This document shows, in pieces, positions 47,801 to 59,800 of a stretch of 64,000 nucleotides of DNA. Where the stretch lies: assembly GCA_030710605.1 (NCBI GenBank), contig CP092882.1, forward strand, positions 16,242,062 through 16,306,061, written 5' to 3'. The translations under genes were made by a program, and so were the position numbers. Every line of letters begins with the position of its first letter. Position 1 is the stretch's first letter. The notes below the pieces were generated by a model. That model saw only the letters and a list, made by a program, of their open reading frames with translations, did not search any database and had not been told where the DNA came from. Origin of the DNA: Cordylochernes scorpioides (Eukaryota; Arthropoda; Arachnida; Pseudoscorpiones; Chernetidae).

Positions 47801-50800
47801 ATTATTACTATATAACGATATATTTGGATAGGGTCTATAATATTAGACTATAGGGATTTAAATATAATCTAATTTTTGTTTGATCTTGAAAAAGAAGAGA
47901 AAAGAAGAATTTATAATTGTAATTTTTACCTAAAAATGACTGAAAAGTCATATTTACATTAATATTGTTAAGTAGAAAATTAGAGCAAAAACAAACCTCA
48001 GGATGACCCATTGATTTATTTAAGGCACAGGCACAAACTATAATTCATAAAATATATATATTTGCTGTAGAAGTGAAAAGTGAATATTATACAGGGTATC
48101 AAGATATATAAATATCAAAATTAATGATCTGCTCATAAAACTAAATATTTTTATATATATTGTCACGACCGTCTTTCCTCAATTCCTCATCGCTGTCACG
48201 GATGCGCGCATCATCATTATGATCATTATCTTCTATAGAAGCTTCTATCTTTATAAATATGTATATTCACAAAAAGTCAATTCGCTCGCGCCTCTAGCGG
48301 TGAAAATGAGGGGTAATACCAGCTGACCTAATGTACATGTAAAGTTTGGAGCGGGACGTTTCACAAGAGTGACATCCACGGCTCCAATTTATAATTGTAA
48401 CAAATAGTATTTGAATAAAAACATTCAATCGGGTAAAACACGGGCGTTGCCCGGGTCATTCGGCTAGTTTTTTATAATCATAATTGATCAATAGTAATTC
48501 ATAAAAATATTTATTTTGCTTTCCTTTTTTTTTTTTTCATAACATCAAGAAATGATGAAAAATATTTTAAAAATAAATAAAAATTAATATATCTTAATAC
48601 TATTTTGTGTATATTGTGTGTGTTCTATAGCTACTTCTTTTATAATAAAATACATCATATACACAATTATCATTAATTAATGTATTCTAGACAAACCTGA
48701 ATTAATCATGCAGGCAAATTGTCGCGGAATCTTGCATTCAGCTGGTTCCAAGGTTTGGTAATTTAGGTGACAAAGTTGGTATTCTCCTGCATATGGCAAA
48801 AAACTCATATTATTCGAAAAAAAATTCAATAAATAATTTTCTGGAAAAATCATGATATTCAACCATTATAAAAATTAGGGATTGATCCACTTATTATTAT
48901 TCACACTTTGATATAAATTTCTATATATATCCTAATTTGAACCAACAACCCTATATTGGTAAATATAACAAGATTGTCGTGTTGTATAATAAACACCTCT
49001 GTAAATAATTATACGTATGATTGACATGAACCATTGCATCACCATATGTAATATCCTCTGTACAAACTGAGTATAATAAAATGAAACTGTGTAATGAAAG
49101 AAGAGTTTAGTTAAATAGCAGAGATTTATATATAGAAGTCCAGCAAAGTTTAAGAATGAGGCCTTGAAGATGTCAGGGAGTTGCGAAAAAGTCGTTAAGA
49201 GTATACACTGACATCTCTTGCGTAATTCACGCCCTTATTGCATCCACTGAAGGCCCAGTATTTGCTGATCGGAAAGAATATAAACCAACGCCAAGCTGGA
49301 AATGTAATAGTCACTTCACCATCCACGGGAGCCCTCGTCACTTCATATCTTTATCATGCCTCTATAGACCAGTAAGAACATCTTAACTATCTTCATATTT
49401 TGCCGCTATCTCGACTCTAACTTTTCACGGGACATTCCTAGTAGAACTGTGTCCATTCGATTTTGTGGGTACACAATCTCAAATATTCTATTCTGCCTCA
49501 ACCACGACTGCCTGTACTCTGTGAGAAATACTAAAGGTCGTCCAAGGTGCAGATAGGTCCTGGAAAACTCTCCACACCCTGACTGTCCCTTTCGGTTACC
49601 GCAGGAACGAATAGAGTCGACAGGTATGACCCTCTAGGTTACCATATATATGTTCACAATAATTAAAATATTCTATCTAAGCCCACAATATGATAAAATA
49701 AATACAAGTGTAAATTAAATATATGTAACAAATAATATTTGGCAAAGTGTTTCTTATTATTATTTTTTTTTTGACTATAAAGAATTTACTGCAATGAAAT
49801 AAGTTATTGTATGAGAGAAATTTAATAACTTTTATCATTGCAGTTAGGTCAGTAGAGGATAAAAGTAACACATTACCAACAATTGATTGTTGCAAAAATT
49901 ACTTCAAAACTAATATATAGTAAAATAATTTTATTTTCTAAAGGCATATTTCTTAATATATAGCTATTGTTGTACCAATCTCAGTTGGTGTAGTTTGAAC
50001 CTGTATTTTCTTGTCAATTTCCAGCTTATTGTATGAAAGCCCTGAGCGTGATGCCTTCATAAAGTTAATGACTTACGGTACCAACGACCTTTTCTTGTCG
50101 AATACAGTAGTATGTTAAAATATTTCCACGTTAATTTCAGGTCATGATTTCTTCTCAGAGCAACAACTTTCATAATTATAATAAAACTACAATTAAAACC
50201 GGCCATATATTCAAAAGTTATAAAATGTCTATAATTCATATATTTTATTCAATTATAAGGCGATAACATGCCATATATATATTTGAAATGGAACCATTGA
50301 AGTATGAAATGATTCTTTGTAAATATAAAACATACTTCTATATCTTAATATTGTTTTATCACATTTAGGATAGTAGAAGTCCATTTTATATTTACAAAGA
50401 AACATTCGTGCTTCAATACTTCCATTTAATATATTTTAATAATAGGATTACCTCCTTTTTCTGTGATTATGATTGAGTTCACCTACCTGATGAATTCACC
50501 AGTTTTTTGGACATATAGATCAGCTGAGATCCTTGATTCGCCATTCTTGAAAAATGAAATAGATATTAGGAATATTATTTTTCATTATGTGGATGTGTTC
50601 TTACCTTCTTACTTCATTTTCGTGTGAATGATCTGCCAAAATAGCTCCATACTGTTGACAGTATTGATTTCCGAAATTCCAGTTTTCTCTAAATGACGAT
50701 AGCTGCAAAAAGGTTATTTGCATATCATTAGCGTATTAGCATATATATGCAAATTATTCCTAGATGAAAAAAATATATATTTTAGGTATATTTATATTTT

Positions 50801-53800
50801 TTATTGTTGTGCATCCTTTTTTTGTCACATATATTAAATAACATCTTTCGTTTGAATTATTTTTATAGCGAACTCTTTGAAAAGTAATTAACCTTTTAAA
50901 ATGCTCAATATGTAAGATGAAAATATTGAGTAAGATTTAAATTCCATTGATTTCCCTTATGTTCCGGTATTTTTATTCTTGTAATGAATTAAATAGAATA
51001 ATGCTTCATATATTGGTTATGAACATTTTTACATTCCTTCTATATCCTACAAATATCCCGTCATCTTGATACCAACAGCTCATTTATTATATAGAAATGT
51101 ATATTTTATTTTAAAGTTCTTAAGAAATCTGTTTCGTTTTAATTCAAAAGAGCTAGAATTCTTTAATTAAGTATATATAAATCTATGAAAGAAAAGGTAT
51201 AACAGCTAATAGACTCGAGTATCTTCATTAAAGTGAAATTCATACTTTAGATTCTTGTATTCGTAATATAGCCTTTTGAATGATGTTATTGTCTGAAGGT
51301 TCTCCAAGTTAATATCTCTTTAATAAAGAATATACTTGTATTCAACATTTATCTTCTTCGATAAAATAATCCCTTGAATTAATATTAAAATAAAAACATA
51401 AAGCCTCCAGGGAAAAGTTTCTTTTAAAAATATTTTCTCTGTAAAAAATCCCGAACTTTCGGGCAAGTACGCCCTTCTACGGGAGAAAATGCTTTATATG
51501 ATTAAAACGCCAATGAAATATGATTTAAAATTAAATAAAGTCCATTTACTGTTTACATTTGTTTTAAAAGCATGATCAACGCGGGCTTCTGTTGCGCGTG
51601 CTTCACTTGGGGGTTATGGGCTGGGTTCAGGGAATATTGTTACACCTGCCTCGACCGTAGGTGCTTTTAAAGGTTTCTGATCAGCGTTCGCCATCTCATA
51701 AAATTAACCAGACCGCGTTCTCATAAAGCAAGCAACTATATTTTATTAATAATGAAAAAAGTTAAACTGACTCTAGGAGATTTAGAGTAACAACGAACTC
51801 AAAAAAACAAAAGAAGCTCTATCAACTAATTGTATCTCGCTCTTATATCAAAAGCCTTATTTACATAAATTTCTATTACCAATTATTTTATATTAATTTA
51901 CATATTTTTACAAAATAACTATGCAGAGTGTGACAATATAGTGTTATAAATTTCCGGAATATCTATTTATAATACAGAGACTAATAATAGAATCCTTCAT
52001 ATCCAGAAAGCACAATAGCATTAACAGAAGAATAGATATTCCGGAAATTTATAACATTATATTCCCTGAACCCAGCCCATAACCCCCAAGTGAAGCACGC
52101 GCAACAGTAGCCCGCGTTGATCATGCTTTTAAAACAAATGTAAACAGTAAATGGACTTTATTTAATTTTAAATCATATTTAATTGGCGTTTTAATCATAT
52201 AAAGCATTTTCTCCCGTAGAAGGGCGTACTTGCCCGAAAGCTCGGGATTTTTTACAGAGAAAATATTTTTAAAAGAAACTTTTCCCTGGAGGCTTTATGT
52301 TTTTATTTTAATTTATCTTCTTAAAATGATATCCTGAGTTTCCTTCAATTCTAAATATTTATATATTTCTAGATTATAGGCGAACATCTTCTACTAGGTA
52401 CCATAGCTTTTATGGCTGATATTATAGGTTATTAGTATACATTTTTCAGTACACGTGGAACAGGCCACGATAGTCATGATGGGATGAAGTTGACGACTGT
52501 TTTTATTGTAAGTTCACCACATGTTTCCTCTTGTAGTTCGACTTCACATTAACAAATATGCCAGAGCTCCAATTGGTTATTTGCACACGCCTGTGGGTAT
52601 GGGCTTTTTAAAGGAATCGAGGGACATTGGAGAATTTATTTTAATTAGAAAATGTGCTCAATGTGAGATTTAATCATAGCGGTTTAAAACCAGATTTAGA
52701 TCATTTGTCCACCGACATCCATATTATTATGATGGCATCAAGAACATGTTAGATATACATACCCAGAGACAGGAGCGGTTTGGAGTTTTGTATGGACATA
52801 TCCGGGGAGTGAGGGGGAGATTGGGATTGGTTGGATTGTTATAGAGGTACTGTGGAGTAGTACAGAGTTGTGGTGCAGAAGATTCGCAGACATCAATCTT
52901 CATATTGTACTCATCACCATGAAATATCCGACAGTCGAATCCTAGACAACAAGTAGCTATTTCTTTCTCACAAGATAGTATCGCAGCATAAAAGAAAGAA
53001 ATTGGTTAAGAAAATATAAAAATTTAAAAGGCTCAAGATTACCTAAACTAAAATAAATATTCACTAAGAATTATGTTACAAGAATCAATATACAATTATA
53101 AAGGTTAAATATAAATTTTGACATAAAATTTATTATTTTTTAAATATATGTCATTTTATAAGTTCATTCATAATTAGTGGCTTTATTCAACTTCAACAAA
53201 TTAACCCTCATTTTTTATCAATTTAAATTCCCGGGAGCCATGATTATATGAAAACTTGTGGAATATAAAGAAAAAAAACAGCCTTAATCAGTATGTTTAT
53301 TTTTATGTATATCAGAGCTATAGAAAAAGTTGATGCAAACCTGATTCATTTTTCTTTTCCACGTAAAAATTGAAGGATTTGTAATTTTCAAAATATAAAA
53401 TTTCCGCCAGTAAGAGGTCGGTGCTTGAAAAAACAGACAATATTGAATATTAACGTGTGAAAGGTAAACATAAACAGTATAGCTATTTTATTCAAGGGTA
53501 TATTATAAATTCAATAAATAGGTTTTTCTTAATTGAATAAATTCACTGGCAATGTGTTTATTTTACATAATAGCAAAAATAATATCTTTAAAAACCTTAC
53601 TACAATGATAAAAGTTTATAAATATGAGGGCTAGGTCTGTAGAGGGGCATATAGGGGCAATATAGGGTAGAGGGGCAACTTTTCCCTGGAGGCTTTATGT
53701 TTTTATTTTAATTTATCTTCTTAAAATGATATCCTGAGTTTCCTTCAATTCGAAATATTTATATATTTCTAGATTATAGGCGAACATCTTCTACTAGGTA

Positions 53801-56800
53801 CCATAGCTTTTATGGCTGATATTATAGGTTATTAGTATACATTTTTCAGTACACGTGGAACAGGCCACGATAGTCATGATGGGATGAAGTTGACGACTGT
53901 TTTTATTGTAAGTTCACCACATGTTTCCTCTTGTAGTTCGACTTCACATTAACAAATATGCCAGAGCTCCAATTGGTTATTTGCACACGCCTGTGGGTAT
54001 GGGCTTTTTAAAGGAATCGAGGGACATTGGAGAATTTATTTTAATTAGAAAATGTGCTCAATGTGAGATTTAATCATAGCGGTTTAAAACCAGATTTAGA
54101 TCATTTGTCCACCGACATCCATATTATTATGATGGCATCAAGAACATGTTAGATATACATACCCAGAGACAGGAGCGGTTTGGAGTTTTGTATGGACATA
54201 TCCGGGGAGTGAGGGGGAGATTGGGATTGGTTGGATTGTTATAGAGGTACTGTGGAGTAGTACAGAGTTGTGGTGCAGAAGATTCGCAGACATCAATCTT
54301 CATATTGTACTCATCACCATGAAATATCCGACAGTCGAATCCTAGACAACAAGTAGCTATTTCTTTTCTCACAAGATAGTATCGCAGCATAAAAGAAAGA
54401 AATTGGTTAAGAAAATATAAAAATTTAAAAGGCTCAAGATTACCTAAACTAAAATAAATATTCACTAAGAATTATGTTACAAGAATCAATATACAATTAT
54501 AAAGGTTAAATATAAATTTTGACATAAAATTTATTATTTTTTAAATATATGTCATTTTATAAGTTCATTCATAATTAGTGGCTTTATTCAACTTCAACAA
54601 ATTAACCCTCATTTTTTATCAATTTAAATTCCCGGGAGCCATGATTATATGAAAACTTGTGGAATATAAAGAAAAAAAACAGCCTTAATCAGTATGTTTA
54701 TTTTTATGTATATCAGAGCTATAGAAAAAGTTGATGCAAACCTGATTCATTTTTCTTTTCCACGTAAAAATTGAAGGATTTGTAATTTTCAAAATATAAA
54801 ATTTCCGCCAGTAAGAGGTCGGTGCTTGAAAAAACAGACAATATTGAATATTAACGTGTGAAAGGTAAACATAAACAGTATAGCTATTTTATTCAAGGGT
54901 ATATTATAAATTCAATAAATAGGTTTTTCTTAATTGAATAAATTCACTGGCAACGTGTTTATTTTACATAATAGCAAAAATAATATCTTTAAAAACCTTA
55001 CTACAATGATAAAAGTTTATAAATATGAGGGCTAGGTCTGTAGAGGGGCATATATATTTCATATAATATTTGATGATATTTTTAATAAGAGAAACACATT
55101 TCCAGTAAATTTATATTTGTTGAAGATTTTTATCAAAAGATGATAATCAAATTTATAAAAATAGATATGTGTTGCGAAATGTAATGCTATCTATAAGTTT
55201 TATATAATCCATGATATGGAGAAACACATGAAAATGATGCATTATCAGAGAACAAACGCCTTATATATGCATATATGTAGATAAAGATATTGAACGTCTC
55301 TGTTTTTCAAACCAATCATGATCATACGCGCGTTCATAAAATGTTTTGTTTCAAACACATTCTTCATAGTCTAGTAAAATAGCAATATAAAGATATACTC
55401 ATGATATAATGGAACTGCTTGAAAAAAAAACGCTCAGCCTTTCTAATATTGCGTTTATTTTGTAATAAATAAGCATTTAAGTGTAAATCCAAAATATGTC
55501 GTATCAATAATCATATATAACTTTATATATATTGTAAAAAGTATTTTTATTAATTTATTAACAGATTGTTAATTCTGATTTTATATATTTTATTAATCTG
55601 CCTAAACTCCTCATAGCTTCTCCTGTATTTTAAAAATTTAGTGTATGTTTGTGCCTTTAAATAGATCGCTGTGTCAGCCTGAAAATAGCTTATCTTTCGT
55701 AATTTTCATTTGGTGGAGATGATGGGTATTTTAGGAAAGGCAAACTGAAGGTCACCGAAAAGACCTTGAGGCCGTGAGTGCTGTGATCTATATTTCCCGA
55801 GGCTCGGTACAGGATTCCACTGCCATGTCAAAACACAGACTTTCTTCCAAGATGATAATTTCCCTATAGACGATACGACGACAAAGCCGCTCTTCACGCC
55901 GCAAAAGAATGGACGCAAAGCTACTAGGAATAGAGTTCCAAAACTCCGAGGGAATACTTGGCAGTAGCACGTCAGATCCATGTCAGTATCTACAATATTT
56001 TCTAGTTTTGTGGGTGTATGTTCCTATAGAGAAAGATCTATGTAGAATAGTATTTATAATTTTTTAACAGATTATTAATATTGATATTTATATATATATT
56101 ACTTTGCGTAATCTTCCTTCATTGCTTTTCTTATATTTCATCTATTTTAGTTTGTGATTTTTCCTTAAATGAATTGCTGCTTCAACCTGAAATTGTCTTT
56201 ACTAATTTTCTCATCACCATATTTAGCTTCTAGAATATATAAATGTATATGTAAAATTGATATTGTGTTTAGGTTTTATCTATAGATTGCCATAATAACA
56301 TTTAGATCAGGTTTAGTTGATATGTTTCCATTCCAGTACCTAATGACATTCCACATAAAGATCGTAATTACACTCTATGGATCTTTTTAGTCGAATACAC
56401 TATAGAGATCAATATATTAAAAATACTCCTGAAAAACTTAAATAATTGTAAAATAATTGCTTCTTTATACAAATATAGACACATATATAGGGATATACCA
56501 TATATAGACACAACCTAAACATCGAAATTAAAATAATTCATTAAGAAAAAAGCCATCTCTTGAATGTGTGACTAAAAGTTCTAGATCAGGAGATGCCTTT
56601 TTTTCTGAATCCAAGTCAAGTACAAATTCGTTTTTGTACTAATATAAAAATAATTTATGTTTATTCTAAAAATTACTAATTGTAATATGTTATTAAAAGA
56701 CAATATATAGATGATTCAAATACTGTACTGTACATTAAAGTAGGGAATATATATAGAGACATAGAAATCTGATTCACTCTCTAATATTAATGAAATATCT

Positions 56801-59800
56801 TTAATATTGTTAATCGGTAAAGAACACACAAACATTATCTCGTTTGAAATAGTTGCAAATAATTACTTATATTAATTATCAATGTACTCTATATATGTCA
56901 TAATACGAGATGTGTTCAAAAAGTATCGCGACTTTTGAATTTTCGCGGGTTACGTATATTCGAATTTCGATCTTTTTGTGGCTTTATGTTGGTACTCATG
57001 TCTCAATTATGCCGACAAGCTCGGCCATTTTGAATGTTCACTTAATTGTTGACAGCTGCTTTGCTTGCAGGTGTTTTGGATCGTCTTCGATTTTTACCTA
57101 TTAAAAAAAATGGATCAAATAACCTGTATCAAATTTTGTGTGAAAAACGAAATTAAGTGCGCGGATGCATTCTGAATGTTGACTGTGGCATACGGAGAAG
57201 CTACCTTGGACCGAAGCAACGTTTATCGGTGGTACAAAATGTTCTCAGAAGGCCGAGAAGATGTGAACGACGAAGAGCGTGCCGGACGCCCGAGCACTTC
57301 AACAACAGACGAAAAAATTAATGAAGTGGAGAAAATGATATTGGCCAATCGTCGAATCACCGTTAGAGAAGTTGCTGAGGACCTAAACATATCGATTGGT
57401 TCGTGCCATTCGATTTTTATCAATGATTTGGGCATGAGGCGGGTCGCCGCGAAATTCGTACCAAAATTGCTCAATTGCGACTAAAAACAGCATCGCATGA
57501 ACTTTGCTAATGATATGTTGGACTCTGACCACGACGACCCAAATTTGCTCCAGAGGGTCATAACTGGTGACGAAGTGTGGGTTTATGGTTATGACGTGGA
57601 AACCAAAGCTCAATCATCTCAATGGAAGCTGCCGCACGAACCAAGACCGAAAAAAGCGCGTCAAGTTCAGTCGGATGTGAAAGTTTTGCTGACAGTTTTC
57701 TTCGATTGCAGGGGCGTGGTGCATCATGAGTTCTTGCCACAGTGTAGAACGGTCAATAAGGAATAATACCTGCAAGTTATGCGCAATTTGCGTGAAGCAA
57801 TCCGCCAGAAACGCCCGGATTTGTGAAAGAACAAAATTTGGTTTTTGCACCACGATAGCGCCCCTGCTCACACATCGTTGCTTGTGCGCGACTTGTTGGC
57901 CAAAAACAACACACTAATGATTCCGAGCCACGGTATTCCCCAGATCTGTCTCCCTGTGACTTTTTCTTGTTCCCTCAACTGAAAAGGCCCATGAAAGGAC
58001 GACGTTACGCTACGCTTGAAGAGATAAAGACGGCATCGAAGGAGGAGCTGGTAATGATTATAAAAAATGATTTTTTGAAGTGCTTCGAAGATTGGATGGG
58101 GATTACTTTGAAGGGGACAAAATAGGTATTCATAAATAAATAAATAATTTAAAAAAAAAACACAAAAGTCGCGATACCTTTTGAACACACCTCATATGTG
58201 GTTTATATTACAATACTGAATGTATTACTTACTCTGATTTAGCTATAAATGCCGTACTTCTTCCAGAGCAATTATTGTTTGAAAAAGAATAGCATTTACC
58301 ATCGATATATACATCATTGGTTTTCTGAAATATACAAAATATTAGTAAACATTCAATATAGTGTTTTGATATAGTATTACCTCACAGAGCATTGATGGAT
58401 TATATGTTGTATAATTTTCACAGGCAAACCCTAGTTGGTAAGAGGCACAGTTTACTACAGAGAGTTTCTGCAAAAAAATGCTACAGTTTTTTTTAAATAA
58501 ACAGTTTATCATTATAAAGTGCGTGAGAGGGAGAGAGTGAGACATTGTAAATGAAACACCAGAAAAGAGGGGCCAGAAAGTGATGAAACTCGGTAAACAG
58601 AAAAAAACAGGCACGGACTAAAAGTTATCATTATCTCGAAATGATAGTCATTATACAGAAAGTAAACTGCGTCGGCTCAGTAGTGTTAGAAGTGAAACCT
58701 TTTCACTAATATGGATACGAATTTTCAATTAATAAAAATAAAACTAAAATTGAACCTCTCTCTAAATATTGTTCAGGTTTTACAGATAAAGATGTTATTA
58801 TAAGTATTTTTCATTAAAAATTTCCATAATCGATTAAAATTATTTTAGAGGAATAGATTAGTTTACACCAAATAAATATTTCTTAATAAATAGACACTTC
58901 GGCAATTTAAAATTTTATTTCTCAAAGTTTCAACAAAATTCATACGTCTTTGTAAGGAGGAATAAAATAAAATATTTGGCAAGGCTTTAAAAATTATTAT
59001 ACTTACAATTAGCATTGTCAAATACTGTTTTTTTTTTCTCCTGATAAAGAGACCAAAGATTTTTGTTCAAACTTACCTCTATCTTCAAAACGAATAAATA
59101 TTAATATTCTTACATAATAGCTATGAAGGTAAAGCAAAATTAAGAATTGTCAGAAAATGTCTACCACAACTCAAGATGTTACGGTGTACTAGAGCGCCAT
59201 CTGTTATCAAATTATAAAACTATTTTAGAGGCGTAATATTCTTTTTAAAATAAAACAATTTCTACTGTCCTTACTGCGATGGAAAAATTAAAGGGAGGGC
59301 CTGGCTCATCAGTGGTGAACCCTCCCAGCGGTTTCGCAAATTGTAAATTTGATATTAATAAAGATAGATAAACTTGATAAAAAAAACTATGGAATTGAAA
59401 AATTACCGTGAAAAAAACTAGGCAGGCTATCGATTAGGTGTATGATAAAAATTCGAATCAAAAATATGTGACAAAGCCACAACACTAGCTGTGGCAAAGT
59501 GAGCTTTATTCATTTATGCTAATGTATCTGTGAAAAACCTTTTAATTTTACACAAAATTTGATATTTGCCCTTTGCTCAAATGATGACCTTGCAGACACC
59601 GACGCGAGATAAATACTCACAACAAAAATGTGCCTAAAATGGAAACCACGCATGCGCATTTTTCAAAAGTTGTTTTATATTTTATTATTTAAAAGTTCAG
59701 GAACCTTTTGATCCTACCGTGTATATATATAGTTATTAGATAATAAAAAGGGATTTACAGATAAAAAATTTTAATGATTTCAGAAAACCTCATTCTATAC

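Larger units (their letters stand above)
52277..55053. repeat. 1.4-kb tandem duplication inside gene B
   Basis: Unit 1 starts at 52277 and unit 2 at 53677, a period of 1400 bp, with unit 2 ending near 55053. The units differ at only a handful of positions. The junction (53650-53676) holds filler rich in AGGGGCA. Copy A has a single unit. Each unit carries the exon pair matching gene A exons 8 and 9. Confidence 0.92.

Noticed and set aside
54127-54465. 112-codon ORF presented as a gene
   Set aside because: It reads through a splice acceptor into intron on one side and past the GTATGT donor on the other. Only 54163-54356 is exon. A T insertion in the intron creates the extra length.
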